Origin: Gracilibacillus suaedae
Lineage (GTDB): Bacteria; Bacillota; Bacilli; Bacillales; Amphibacillaceae
Direction of reading: 5' to 3'
Length of the DNA: 64,000 bases
Assembly (NCBI RefSeq): GCF_017599345.1
Contig: NZ_JAGFVL010000039.1
Span: forward strand, 1 to 64,000
Shown here piece by piece: positions 27,253-36,926 of this stretch. The notes beneath the pieces were generated by a model that worked only from the letters and a program-made list of their open reading frames with translations, did not search any database and had not been told where the DNA came from. The position numbers and the translations under genes were made by a program. Position 1 is the first letter of the stretch. The number at the start of each line of letters is the position of its first letter.

Positions 27253-28656
27253 CTATGCCATTTCTTCCTGTACTTTTTCTTCTTTCTCTACTTGATTTTT
27301 GGATTTCCAAAGTTGGCCAATTTCTTCTAGTGTTTTGTTCTTTGTTTCTGGAACGATTGTCATCACAAAGATGAAGCAGATAACGTTAATAACCGCAAAC
27401 ATCCAGAAAGTGAAAGAACTACCCATGTTGTTAATGAGTACTGGTGTAAATTGACCGATTGCCCAGTTAGCTCCCCATAAGAAGATTGTCGCGATCCCTA
27501 CCGCTTTTGCACGTAAATGGTTCGGGAAAATTTCCGGAATCATAATCCACGGAATAGGTCCCATGGACACACAGAAGGAAGCGGTGAAGCCTGCAATTAA
27601 AATAATCAATATTACGCCTGAACTTGCTGGTTCAAAGTAGAAGACACTTCCAATTAAGAGCATAAAAATTGCCATTAAACTAGAACCAATTGCCATCAAT
27701 TTCTTTCTGCCAAGCTTATCTATTAAAAAGATCGCTAGAATTGTAAAGACAACTTGTACACTACCAATAATACTTGTCGCTAAAAATTCTGTATTGTTTT
27801 CAAAGCCTACACTTCTGAAAATATCCGGACCGTAGTAAGTAACTGCGTTCATACCGATTACCTGGTTAAATAGTGCAAGGAAAATCCCTACGCCCATTGC
27901 CATTCTTAAACCTGGCTTTACAAGTTCTTTTACAGAACTGCTTTGTTCCACTTCAATAGAAGCTTTGATCTCTTTTGCTTCTTTCTTCGCAACCTCTTGC
28001 CCATTAATTCGTTTTAAAATATGAAATGCCTCATCGTCTTTTCCTTTTTGAATAAGGAATCTTGGGCTCTCTGGAATAAAGAATAAAAGGAATAAGAAAA
28101 TAATCCCCGGAATTGTTCCATATCCTAACATCCAGCGCCAACCAAGTTCTAATCCCCATTCATGTGTACCACTATTTGCTACAAAGTAATTAATGTAAAA
28201 AGTAGCACAAATACCGAAGATCGTGAATAGCTGATACAACGAACCTAAGCGTCCACGAATAGCTGGTGGAGCACATTCACTGATGTAGGTAACCGATAAA
28301 GCGGATGCAAAACCGATTCCCAGACCACCTAAAATTCGTGCTAATACTAATGTTGTTACATCTATCGCAAAAGCTGAACCTAATGCTGAAATGATGAAAA
28401 AGATTGCTGATACCATCAATAATTTCTTACGACCCCAACGGTCACTTAAAAATCCAGATAACGCAACCCCCGTGACACCACCAATCATAACACATGAAAT
28501 CACCCAGCCTTCCATTGCCGGACTTAGATCATATAATTCCTGTAAATAGCCGATTGCACCGGAAATAACAGCGGTATCAAAACCGTATAAAAGACCTGCC
28601 ATACCAGCAGATGCTGCAATTAAAATAACATACCAAAGTGAATGTTTCTTTTTCAT
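27253..28656 (-). CDS. Sugar:H+ symporter, MFS sugar porter family
   Basis: 467-residue twelve-helix transporter. Diagnostic motifs: LLYGFDTAVISGA in TM1, DRWGRKKLLM and DKLGRKKLM after TM2 and TM8, PESPRFLIQKGKDDEA at the central loop, GIFLALFNQVIGMNAVTYYGP in TM7, and PETKNKTLEEI at the C-terminus. Closest named types are AraE/XylE/GlcP/IolT/CsbC; the substrate could be a pentose, glucose or inositol. It is monocistronic, with ATG 28656 after GGGGGA. A cre-like site in the leader suggests catabolite control. Confidence 0.92.
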   Translation of the reverse strand: MKKKHSLWYVILIAASAGMAGLLYGFDTAVISGAIGYLQELYDLSPAMEGWVISCVMIGGVTGVALSGFLSDRWGRKKLLMVSAIFFIISALGSAFAIDVTTLVLARILGGLGIGFASALSVTYISECAPPAIRGRLGSLYQLFTIFGICATFYINYFVANSGTHEWGLELGWRWMLGYGTIPGIIFLFLLFFIPESPRFLIQKGKDDEAFHILKRINGQEVAKKEAKEIKASIEVEQSSSVKELVKPGLRMAMGVGIFLALFNQVIGMNAVTYYGPDIFRSVGFENNTEFLATSIIGSVQVVFTILAIFLIDKLGRKKLMAIGSSLMAIFMLLIGSVFYFEPASSGVILIILIAGFTASFCVSMGPIPWIMIPEIFPNHLRAKAVGIATIFLWGANWAIGQFTPVLINNMGSSFTFWMFAVINVICFIFVMTIVPETKNKTLEEIGQLWKSKNQVEKEEKVQEEMA

Positions 28657-28681
28657 GATAAATCCCCCATTATGATAAATT

Positions 28682-28695
28682 TGATATCGTTTTCT
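28682..28695 (-). promoter_or_regulatory. cre-like site upstream of sugar symporter
   Basis: Minus-strand AGAAAACGATATCA fits the cre consensus TGWAANCGNTNWCA at all but the first base and lies 25 bases before the ATG, where CcpA would act as a roadblock. Confidence 0.5.
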
Positions 28696-28981
28696 TTTTA
28701 GCTAAGTTATAATCTTTTTTGATCCGCTTTCATTGCGTAATAAAGGTTTATAACTTTAAGATATTTTTAATTTATCATGTATACACTTTCATAGTAGCCT
28801 CATCATCTTCACTTTTTTGTTATTTGCTAGATTATTTTGTTATATGTTGCGGAATTCAGACGAAATGTTAAATGCTGAGTGAAAATCCTCGCTTTCTAGC
28901 ATTTTTCATGAGTCTTCATCAAACGACAAATTCTCTACTTTTAAATATCTCATAAAAGCAGATGATCCATAATAAAATGAG

Positions 28982-29085
28982 TCTATGATCATGGTGTTAG
29001 CATCTGTTAACCCCCTAAACTTATCCTTATGTTACTTGAAGTTTGAAGTGGGAGTCTTATAGACGTTTAGCACCGTGATAAGTAA
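28982..29085. repeat. R2 repeat copy
   Basis: It contains GAGTCTATGATCA, a CCCC...GAAGTGGGAG arm and the exact tag AGACGTTTAGCACCGTGATA (29061-29080), shared with 43346 and nearly with 60619. It lies in the 503-base gap between the symporter promoter and the lipoprotein terminator; no gene is visible there. Confidence 0.7.
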
Positions 29086-29094
29086 TTCAAATAC

Positions 29095-29136
29095 AAAAAA
29101 CGCTATCTTATCCATTTTTGAAAGGATAAGATAGCT
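29095..29136 (-). terminator. Terminator of oligosaccharide ABC operon
   Basis: GCTATCTTATCC (29102-29113) and GGATAAGATAGC (29124-29135) pair perfectly, with GTTTTTTG following on the minus strand. Confidence 0.9.
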
Positions 29137-29159
29137 CTTACTCTTATATCTTCTAACTT

Positions 29160-30800
29160 CTACTCTGCTTCAAGATAATTATTATAAGCTTCTTGATTTA
29201 TTTCAATGTAGCGATCCACACCTAGTGACTCCAATCCAGCAATATAATCATCCCAATCTTCTTCAATGCTTTTCTCTCCAGTTATAAACTGAACAGAGTT
29301 TTGTTCTACATTATCCAAGATATTGGTTTCAAGGGTTGCTAGTTCATCTTGTACCTCTTCAGAGTACCAAATCGCCCAGAACGGGAAAATTTCATTAGGT
29401 TCTAAGCCTTCATATAAATATGTTGCTTCTTGGAGACGTCTTTCATAACCATCATCTGTATAAATATCTTCTGCTTGAACCCAGCCATCACGGTATTCTC
29501 TTGGTTGGAAGTATTGAGCACTGGCACCCCATGAGTTATTAGTTGGTTCTTTAGGATGCAACTGCTTTAATATAGGATCCATTTCTTCATTTATAGCCAA
29601 ATCACCTTCTTCAGGCTTTACCCAATCCTCTCCTTCTACACCAAAATGAGCCCTAGTCGAACCTTCTTCTGTAAACATGTAATCTAATAGCTTAATCGCC
29701 TTTACCTGTACTTCCTCGCTTGCTTTGTTAGTAATAGCAAAAGTAGCTCCTTGAACAACGGAATAGAAATACGTAGAATATTGATAATATGTCCCTTCTA
29801 TTGGTGCAAGAGCATCGTAGGCATATTGATTCTCATTATCCACAAACTCCCACGGATGCTGTGCAGTTGCCGCTCCTAATATCATATCATCTGCATTATT
29901 ACCTAATTGCTGATAAGCATCTCTATTTTGAGTAAAAGACCCTGAATCTATTAGTCCTTCTTGATACAATGAATGAAGATACTCTAACCCTTTCTTCCAT
30001 TCTTCCTTATTTGCAACAAAATCTACTTTACCATTATTTACAATTAACCTTGTCTCAGAATCATCATATATAAATCCATTCATTAAATATGGAATAACAG
30101 AATGTGACGGCGATGCTGCTGATCCACTAAGAGGAATCTCATCAGCTTCTCCATTCCCGTTCGGATCTTGTTCTTTAAATGCAGTTAACACGTCTTTAAA
30201 TTCTTCATGTGATTGAGGCATTTCTAAATTTAGTGTTTCTAGCCAATCAGTGTTAATCCACATTTTATTTGGCCATGTACAATGGAAACACTCTTCTAAT
30301 TGAGGAATTCCGTATATATTGCCATCGGGAGTAGTCGCTATTTTTCTAAATTCATCATATTCTTCTAATACAGCTTGGAGGTTAGGTGCATGCTCTGCAA
30401 TTAAATCATTCAATGGAATTAGAACACCTTGTTTGCCATAACGCAACAAGTCGTTTGCTTTAAACTGATCTACCCATTCTATAAGAAAATACACATCTGG
30501 ATAATCTCCACTAGCCAGGGAAATTTGACGCCTTTCGTTAGCTGCTGCAGAATCCCAGGAAGTAGTTTCGAATTCAAAGTCTATCTCAAATTCCTCTTCT
30601 GCAAACTGTGTAAATGAATTCGTTTCTAAATCCATGTTGTCTCCTTCAGGCATAAAGACAGTCATTTTCGTTGCAGTATCTGCTGAATCAGACTCATTTC
30701 CTTCTTCTGATACTTCCTCTTCTGGATTACAGGCACTTAATAAAATAACACTTACCAATCCTATACTTAAAAAATTCCAAAGCAATTTTTTCAATTCCAC
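29160..30800 (-). CDS. Oligosaccharide-binding lipoprotein (LplA/YtcQ-like)
   Basis: Solute receptor of 546 residues with lipobox LLSAC (Cys about residue 24), an acidic linker, then a large family 1 extracellular binding domain (MTVFMPEGDNMDLETNSFT, ASGDYPDVYFLIEW, GNIYGIPQLEECFHC, NGEADEIPLSG). The size and the DxNGxxDEIP calcium-loop-like motif match LplA/YtcQ proteins that bind oligosaccharides. GTG 30800 is placed after AGGGGAGA. It is the last gene of a permease-permease-receptor operon with no ATPase; this class uses the shared MsmX ATPase. The ligand is likely fucosylated oligosaccharide, inferred from neighbours. Confidence 0.85.
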   Translation of the reverse strand: MELKKLLWNFLSIGLVSVILLSACNPEEEVSEEGNESDSADTATKMTVFMPEGDNMDLETNSFTQFAEEEFEIDFEFETTSWDSAAANERRQISLASGDYPDVYFLIEWVDQFKANDLLRYGKQGVLIPLNDLIAEHAPNLQAVLEEYDEFRKIATTPDGNIYGIPQLEECFHCTWPNKMWINTDWLETLNLEMPQSHEEFKDVLTAFKEQDPNGNGEADEIPLSGSAASPSHSVIPYLMNGFIYDDSETRLIVNNGKVDFVANKEEWKKGLEYLHSLYQEGLIDSGSFTQNRDAYQQLGNNADDMILGAATAQHPWEFVDNENQYAYDALAPIEGTYYQYSTYFYSVVQGATFAITNKASEEVQVKAIKLLDYMFTEEGSTRAHFGVEGEDWVKPEEGDLAINEEMDPILKQLHPKEPTNNSWGASAQYFQPREYRDGWVQAEDIYTDDGYERRLQEATYLYEGLEPNEIFPFWAIWYSEEVQDELATLETNILDNVEQNSVQFITGEKSIEEDWDDYIAGLESLGVDRYIEINQEAYNNYLEAE

Positions 30801-30862
30801 TCTCTCCCCTCTTAAATAAAAAATGAGCAGCAACAGACATCTTAAAAGCTAGAAACACTCTA

Positions 30863-31762
30863 TTATCCTTTTACCGAACCTATTAACATGCCCTTCACAA
30901 AATACTTTTGTGCAAACGGATAGATAACAAGAACTGGTAGACTAGAAATAACAATTAATGAATATCTCATCAAATTAGCTAATTGCGTTCTTCTTTGCTG
31001 TTCAGCAACATCCATGTTTGCGCCAGAATCACTTTGAACAATTAATAATTCTCTCAGCTCTAATTGCAAAGGAAATAATTCCTCTGACTTCAAGAAAATC
31101 ATTGCATCAAAATAACTATTCCATTGATACACAGCATACATTAACGCAAGTACAGCGATAATTGGCTTGGATAAAGGTAACACTATATACCATAAAAATT
31201 TCAGACTGCTGCATCCATCCATTTCACTTGCTTCAACAAGTTCTTCAGGTACACTTGATTGAAAAAAAGTACGCGCAATAATAATTTGCCATACCGCCAT
31301 TGCCTTAGGAATTAGAATTGCCCAGGGAGTATCTAACATCCCCAGCTTCTGAACTACAAGGTATTCTGGGATCAGTCCACCATAGAACAACATTGTAAAC
31401 AAAATAAAAAACATCAAGATAGTTCTTCCATAAAAAGATTCTCTAGAAAGTGGATATGCAAAAATTACTGTTAACACTACTGCTATTACCGTGTATCCAA
31501 TAGTGTAGAGAATGGAATTTCGAAAGCCTCTTAATACGTCAGAATTTTGCAAGACTTCTATATATCCTTCCAATGAAAAGTCCACCGGCCATAACCATAC
31601 TTGCCCTGATGTTACCGCTTCCGGACTACTAAGTGACGAACTCACGATATAAATCAGTGGATAGAGCACTATGAGCATCACGATACAAAGAAAAGCATAG
31701 ACTGCCCAAAGGAAAATTCGATCTGTAAATGATTCACGTATTGATGTTGTATTTTTTTTCAT
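30863..31762 (-). CDS. Carbohydrate ABC transporter permease (LplC/YtcP-like)
   Basis: 299-residue permease with six membrane helices and the EAA loop ELVEASEMDGCSSLKFLWYI...PLSKP typical of CUT1 LplC/YtcP subunits. ATG 31762 follows GAAGGGGTG; an upstream in-frame start would overlap the other permease. It forms a heterodimer with the protein encoded at 31776. Confidence 0.9.
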   Translation of the reverse strand: MKKNTTSIRESFTDRIFLWAVYAFLCIVMLIVLYPLIYIVSSSLSSPEAVTSGQVWLWPVDFSLEGYIEVLQNSDVLRGFRNSILYTIGYTVIAVVLTVIFAYPLSRESFYGRTILMFFILFTMLFYGGLIPEYLVVQKLGMLDTPWAILIPKAMAVWQIIIARTFFQSSVPEELVEASEMDGCSSLKFLWYIVLPLSKPIIAVLALMYAVYQWNSYFDAMIFLKSEELFPLQLELRELLIVQSDSGANMDVAEQQRRTQLANLMRYSLIVISSLPVLVIYPFAQKYFVKGMLIGSVKG

Positions 31763-31775
31763 ACATTCACCCCTT

Positions 31776-32726
31776 CTACCACAATCCATTTCCTGATACT
31801 CGACGAGCTATCGCATTAACAAGTACAAGCAGGATAAGATTGATGATGGAGTTAAACAATCCGACCGCTGTACTAAAACTAAAATTGGCATTAATAATAC
31901 CCATTTTATAAACATAAGTCTGTAAAATTTCAGAAGTACTTAAGTTTAGTGGATTTTGTAATAGATACACTTTTTCAAACCCTATTGCCATTAGATTTCC
32001 AACACTAAGGATTAATATAATTACGATAGCTGGCATTATCCCTGGAATATCTACATTCATTATTCGTTGAATTCTTGAAGCGCCATCGATTTTAGCTGCC
32101 TCATATTGTTGTTTATCAACACCAGCAAGTGCAGCTAAGTAGATAATTGCAGAATATCCAGTCATTTGCCATGCATCAGACCACACGAAAATCGAGCGAA
32201 ACATATCTGCTTGGCCTAGAAAATCAATGGAATCAAATCCAAACAATTCGAGAAATTCATTTATAATGCCTGACCTAGGAGACAGCAATAATATAATCAT
32301 AGATACGATAACAACTGTTGAAATGAAATAAGGTGCATACGTAAACATTTGTACCGACCGCTTGAATATTCCATTCTTAATCTCATTTAATGCTAAAGCT
32401 AAAATTATAGGTAATGGAAAAGTAACAGCTAATTGATATAAACTAAGAAATAAAGTGTTCTTAATAAGATCCCATGCTACAGGGTTACTAAAGAAATTCT
32501 CAAAATGCTTTAGTCCCGCCCAAGGACTGCCCAAAATTCCTTCAACTACATTATAATCTTTAAAAGCGATGACGGCCCCGAACATTGGTACGTATTTAAA
32601 AATAATAAAATAGAGTATTGGCGGGATCATCAATAAATATAGTTGCCAGTGCTTGCGAAAACTTCGCTTAGCAAGGTGCCATTGTGATACTTTCTTCACT
32701 TTTGGTTGAGCCCTCGCTCGATTCAT
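31776..32726 (-). CDS. Carbohydrate ABC transporter permease (LplB/YteP-like)
   Basis: 316-residue CUT1 permease with six helices and an EAA loop (QYEAAKIDGASRIQRIMNVDIPG). The ATG at 32726 has no SD at normal distance. An in-frame CTG at 32744 lies 7 bases after AAGGAGGG and would add six residues (LNSTVE), so the true start may be this CTG. First gene of the import operon and partner of LplC. No ATPase gene is local. Confidence 0.88.
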   Translation of the reverse strand: MNRARAQPKVKKVSQWHLAKRSFRKHWQLYLLMIPPILYFIIFKYVPMFGAVIAFKDYNVVEGILGSPWAGLKHFENFFSNPVAWDLIKNTLFLSLYQLAVTFPLPIILALALNEIKNGIFKRSVQMFTYAPYFISTVVIVSMIILLLSPRSGIINEFLELFGFDSIDFLGQADMFRSIFVWSDAWQMTGYSAIIYLAALAGVDKQQYEAAKIDGASRIQRIMNVDIPGIMPAIVIILILSVGNLMAIGFEKVYLLQNPLNLSTSEILQTYVYKMGIINANFSFSTAVGLFNSIINLILLVLVNAIARRVSGNGLW

Positions 32727-32958
32727 CTCTACAGTAGAATTCAGCTTTAATCCCTCCTTATTAATATGCAGACTATCGCTCCCACTAACAGGAAGCGCTT
32801 ACAAATAAATTAGCACTTTTTCGAACTAATTCAAACGGACAATTAAAATGAATACGTACATTTCAAGAAATAAAAAAGGTACAATATTAATTTAAGGGTA
32901 CACTTTTGACTTTTTTTGATGAAAGCTGATAGGACAGGCATTTGAATGAAAGCTAAAA

Positions 32959-32991
32959 TAAAATCTGTACCTTATACAGTACAGATTTTTT
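32959..32991. terminator. Terminator of membrane-bound AraC gene
   Basis: AAATCTGTAC (32961-32970) and GTACAGATTT (32980-32989) pair perfectly, flanked by T on one side and A on the other, so it can act on both strands. Confidence 0.82.
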
Positions 32992-33008
32992 CCCGCTTTT
33001 ATAAGCAT

Positions 33009-35309
33009 TCATCTACATTGACCTCTCATTGTATTTCTATATTGATTTGGCGTAACATTATTTATTCTTTTAAACGCTCTTCTAAAAGAATGTGCACTGT
33101 TGTATCCTACTGTCTCAGATATATCGACGATTGTCTTATTAGTAGTTGTCAGTAAATCCATCGACTCGTTTATGCGAATTCTTTCTAAATACTCATATAT
33201 ATATTCACCTGATTCTTCTTTAAAGATTTGTGAAATATACTTCTCAGGACGCCCAAAATATTCAGCAATCATATATAAATTTAGTTCAGTACAAGGATAA
33301 TTCTCCTTTAAATACGCTTTGATTGCATTTACAACTGAATGATTCGTTTCTTGGTGGTATCTTTTGACCATTTCACAATATTCATCAATTACTTTGAAAA
33401 ATAAGTCTTTTATTTTATTCATATCCTCAACTCTTTGTATATCTAGAAGTTTTCTCCAGATATATTCTATAGCATTCTCTTTGCGTATGGTATATTGTTC
33501 AAATAATTTAAAAAAGGTCCCTTTTACTTCATAAACGAACTGATCAATCATATCCGTTGGAAGACACCTTTTAGACAGATTCTCTTCAAAAAGTTCATGA
33601 ATAATTTTTTTAGATTCTGTTACATCTCCTTCTTTTAAATTTTTTAAAAGTCGAAATTCATATTCTAATGGATAGTAAAATACAGTTGATTCCTTCATCA
33701 ATTCGTCATACCAAAATAGACCTAAACCTTGATCCGAAATAACAGCAAACTCAACAGCCTGCTTTGCCTCATTATAAGAACGGCTAATATCTGATAAAGA
33801 ATGGAATGAATTCCCTAATCCCGCTTTTAACGTAATACGGTATTCTTTTTGGAAATACTTTTGTAAGGATTTAAACATCTTTTCGACTTTTTCAGCAAAT
33901 TGACCTCCTTGTTCTTGATCGTCTATAAAAATATATACTAATTTATCTGAATGCATATTAGTCAAATAAAACCGTCTGCATATTCTCATTGATTCTTGTT
34001 GGATTACTAGTCTAATCGCATGTAATTCCTCATAAATCTCACTACTAGAAATATTTTCGTATCCTTCTATCTTTAGCACACAAACATACCCATTGTCCCC
34101 ATTTAAATGTACATCCACTTGTTTCGCAAACTCTTGTAAATTACCATTTCTTACGGTTAACTCCCCTGATAATAATTGCTTCAAGAAAGCATCTTTTAAT
34201 AATGGTTTCTGTTCCGCAAGTTGAGCTTGTAAATCCGTATTGGAATTAATCAGCTTAGAAATATTGCCATGGAGGAAATCATAGTCGTTTTTTGTATCCA
34301 ATTCTGTATAATCCTTTAGAATTCTCATTAATTTATTAATTGGGCGACTGTTTCTATATGCAAAAAATAAGGAAATAATGAGTCCAATGATTAATGTACT
34401 TCCTGTGACGCTCCAAGTAATATATTTAATTGGTAATGCTTCCTTTACTAATGTTTCGTTTGGAATACCTGCAACATAAACCCAACCATTTTTGCTAGAG
34501 TGACTGAAAATTAAAAGTGTGCCGTCTTCTAAATATTGTTGTTCACTTCCTCCCGTAATCAATGGGGCAATATTTTCAATTTTCTCTTCTTCAATTCCAT
34601 TTGCTGCCATGATATTGAAGTTCTCATCTGTAATAAAAGACCATCCATCTAATTCATCAGAAATTCCTTCTAATAAATCGTTCAATTTATGTTCTTCTAT
34701 TGGTACAACAATGGAACCCATATAATCATAAGAATGATCTAATGGCAATGATTGAATATACGTAATGACATTTGTTTCTGTTTCGTTTTTTACATACGGC
34801 TTATTAGGTAATAATACAAATGGATGATCATTTCTTAATATCTCTGATTTCCATTCTGAAAAGGTTAAATCAAGGTAATGATTTTGCCGGTAAAAATGAT
34901 GTGGTCGAAAATAGACAGAGCCTGGAATGACAATAAGATCAGTACTTTCGAGATAAATGTAGAAATCCTCTAGAAACTCATTGGTTAAAGCATACGGAGA
35001 TAAATCTGTTGCCAACTGCTTTACACTAGAAACAATCTTGCTTTTATCTTTTACATTTTTATTGAGCAAAGTAATTAAATCCTGGTTTGCTGCAAGCTGT
35101 CGGACAAATCGCTCAATTTCTGTTAAGCGTTGTTCCAAAATAGCTTTGCTCTGGTTTAAAACTTGTGTACTATTTATAATGGAATATTTTTCTGCCGTTT
35201 GTATGGAGACACTATAAGAAATGATACCTGTTAACAAGGGAATTATCAGAATAATAATATATGAAGTTAAATATCTTCTAAACACTGATGAAGATTTCGG
35301 TCTTTTCAT
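33009..35309 (-). CDS. Membrane-bound AraC-type regulator with extracellular sensor
   Basis: 766 residues in the layout of YesS-like one-component regulators: TM1 (YIIILIIPLLTGIISYSV, about 14-31), an extracellular Cache-like region (about 32-290), TM2 (ITWSVTGSTLIIGLIISLFF, about 295-315), a cytoplasmic middle domain with YSINEAKQAVEFA-like SRSYNEAKQAVEF, and a C-terminal AraC HTH (about 665-766: IAEYFGRPEKYISQIFKEESG, GYNSAHSFRRAFKR). ATG 35309 follows AAAGGAGG. It lies between the transporter and fucosidase genes on the same strand and most likely activates both in response to an extracellular oligosaccharide. Confidence 0.88.
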   Translation of the reverse strand: MKRPKSSSVFRRYLTSYIIILIIPLLTGIISYSVSIQTAEKYSIINSTQVLNQSKAILEQRLTEIERFVRQLAANQDLITLLNKNVKDKSKIVSSVKQLATDLSPYALTNEFLEDFYIYLESTDLIVIPGSVYFRPHHFYRQNHYLDLTFSEWKSEILRNDHPFVLLPNKPYVKNETETNVITYIQSLPLDHSYDYMGSIVVPIEEHKLNDLLEGISDELDGWSFITDENFNIMAANGIEEEKIENIAPLITGGSEQQYLEDGTLLIFSHSSKNGWVYVAGIPNETLVKEALPIKYITWSVTGSTLIIGLIISLFFAYRNSRPINKLMRILKDYTELDTKNDYDFLHGNISKLINSNTDLQAQLAEQKPLLKDAFLKQLLSGELTVRNGNLQEFAKQVDVHLNGDNGYVCVLKIEGYENISSSEIYEELHAIRLVIQQESMRICRRFYLTNMHSDKLVYIFIDDQEQGGQFAEKVEKMFKSLQKYFQKEYRITLKAGLGNSFHSLSDISRSYNEAKQAVEFAVISDQGLGLFWYDELMKESTVFYYPLEYEFRLLKNLKEGDVTESKKIIHELFEENLSKRCLPTDMIDQFVYEVKGTFFKLFEQYTIRKENAIEYIWRKLLDIQRVEDMNKIKDLFFKVIDEYCEMVKRYHQETNHSVVNAIKAYLKENYPCTELNLYMIAEYFGRPEKYISQIFKEESGEYIYEYLERIRINESMDLLTTTNKTIVDISETVGYNSAHSFRRAFKRINNVTPNQYRNTMRGQCR

Positions 35310-35420
35310 AAACTTCCTCCTTTCACCATTCTCAACATATACTTAAAGCCGAAATTCTAAGATTCCGGCTCTCGTAATGACTATTCTTTTTTTCGATAAG
35401 GTGAACAAATCGCTTTGACA

Positions 35421-36893
35421 CTAATCTATCGATATCTTAAATACAACTGGCTTATTACTAGTAATCTTAGTTGTAGTGATTTCCAACGCATCAGTTTTTC
35501 GAGTCCATTTAGGTTTTTCTTCTGTTCCTAAAATAGAAATATCCTTAATAATGCCATGGAAATGAGGGAGCTTGGAGGCATCTTTTTCGGCTAGAGATTT
35601 TATCTTTATTTTACCGTCTGCAGGAAACTCTAAAACGGTTGCATATAAATAGGATCCATTAACAGTAAAACGAATGTCTTCTGAAGTGAATACCTTCGAT
35701 TTGCCGTCCGTGAACTGTCCTTCTTCGATAACAGTTGGACCTTCACCTGACTTACGCCATACTTTACTTCCATAAATGGCTTCCCCATTTACTTCCAGCC
35801 ATTCGCCAATCTCCAATAATATTTGCTTGTCTGCTTCTGGAATTGTTCCATCAGCTTTCGGCCCAACATTCAATAATAAGGTACCATTCTTACTTACAAT
35901 GTCGACTAAATCACAAATAATTTCTTTCGCCGTTTTATAGTCATTATCTTCCGTATAACACCAAGAATTTTTAGCTACAGACGTATCTGTTTGCCAAAAA
36001 TATGGTTTCTGTTCTGCAAATTGTCCTCTTTCCATATCTACAACAGCAGTCCCAAACATAAAAGCATCATGTTTATAATTAATCGCAACTTCCATTGCCC
36101 ATTCTTTCGCACGGTTGTAGTAATAAGCAGCGAACTTTTTTAAATAAGGTTTCACTGAACTATGTTGAATCCACCAATCAAAATAAACAATTTTCGGACG
36201 GTATCGATCGACAATTTCACACGTTCTGATCAACCAATCTTCTAAGAATTCTTCTGATGGAGCAGCACTAAATAGGTCATGGTGATCAGGTTCAGGCATA
36301 GCAGCCCAATAAAAATCGCCACGTTCCAAAGGTTCCTTGATATCACTATCAAACTCTTTGCCATGCCCCATAAAAAACCAATGTTCAATGCGATGTGAGG
36401 ACGAACAGAGTGGAATGTTTCTTTTTTCCAGGGATGCTCCAAGTTCTCCTAAGATATCGCGTTTAGGTCCCATATTATAAGCATTGTATTTTGAGACTTC
36501 ACTTCGGTACATTTGAAAGCCATCATGATGTTCTGCTACTGGCATGACATAACGGGCACCTGCAGCTTCAAATAGCTGTGCCCATTCCTCCGCATTAAAC
36601 TTCTCAGCTTTAAACATAGGAATAAAGTCTTTATAACCAAAATCAGTATGCTTACCATATGTTTTGATATGGTGCTCGTATTCTTTAGACCCTTGGATAT
36701 ACATGTTTCTTGAATACCACTCATTTCCGAAGGCTGGAACAGAATAAACTCCCCAGTGAATAAAAATACCGAATTTAGCTTCGCGATACCAATCAGCTAA
36801 CTTATAATTGGACAAGGAATCCCAAGTTGCATCAAACTTACCATCTTGGATAACTCGGTCGATTTCTTCCAAATACACTTTTGGTTCAACCAT
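35421..36893 (-). CDS. Alpha-L-fucosidase, glycoside hydrolase family 29
   Basis: 490-residue retaining exo-fucosidase. Family signatures: FGIFIHWGVYSVPAFGNEWY (about 41-60), MPVAEHHDGFQMY (about 117-129) and IVYFDWWIQ with probable nucleophile Asp 239. KNGTLLLNVGPKADGTIPE and a small C-terminal beta domain follow. There is no signal peptide, so it acts inside the cell on imported oligosaccharides. ATG 36893 follows GAGGAG, 33 bases after the GH95 gene in the same operon. The linkage is unknown; the WW motif after the nucleophile favours neither GH29 subfamily by eye. Confidence 0.93.
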   Translation of the reverse strand: MVEPKVYLEEIDRVIQDGKFDATWDSLSNYKLADWYREAKFGIFIHWGVYSVPAFGNEWYSRNMYIQGSKEYEHHIKTYGKHTDFGYKDFIPMFKAEKFNAEEWAQLFEAAGARYVMPVAEHHDGFQMYRSEVSKYNAYNMGPKRDILGELGASLEKRNIPLCSSSHRIEHWFFMGHGKEFDSDIKEPLERGDFYWAAMPEPDHHDLFSAAPSEEFLEDWLIRTCEIVDRYRPKIVYFDWWIQHSSVKPYLKKFAAYYYNRAKEWAMEVAINYKHDAFMFGTAVVDMERGQFAEQKPYFWQTDTSVAKNSWCYTEDNDYKTAKEIICDLVDIVSKNGTLLLNVGPKADGTIPEADKQILLEIGEWLEVNGEAIYGSKVWRKSGEGPTVIEEGQFTDGKSKVFTSEDIRFTVNGSYLYATVLEFPADGKIKIKSLAEKDASKLPHFHGIIKDISILGTEEKPKWTRKTDALEITTTKITSNKPVVFKISID

Positions 36894-36926
36894 AATTTTA
36901 TCTCCTCTCTTAAAAAGTATGCTCAG

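Noticed and set aside
32789-32804. cre-like TGTAAGCGCTTCCT upstream of the importer operon
   Set aside because: Core CG is good but two consensus positions at the 3' side fail; too weak to list without promoter data.
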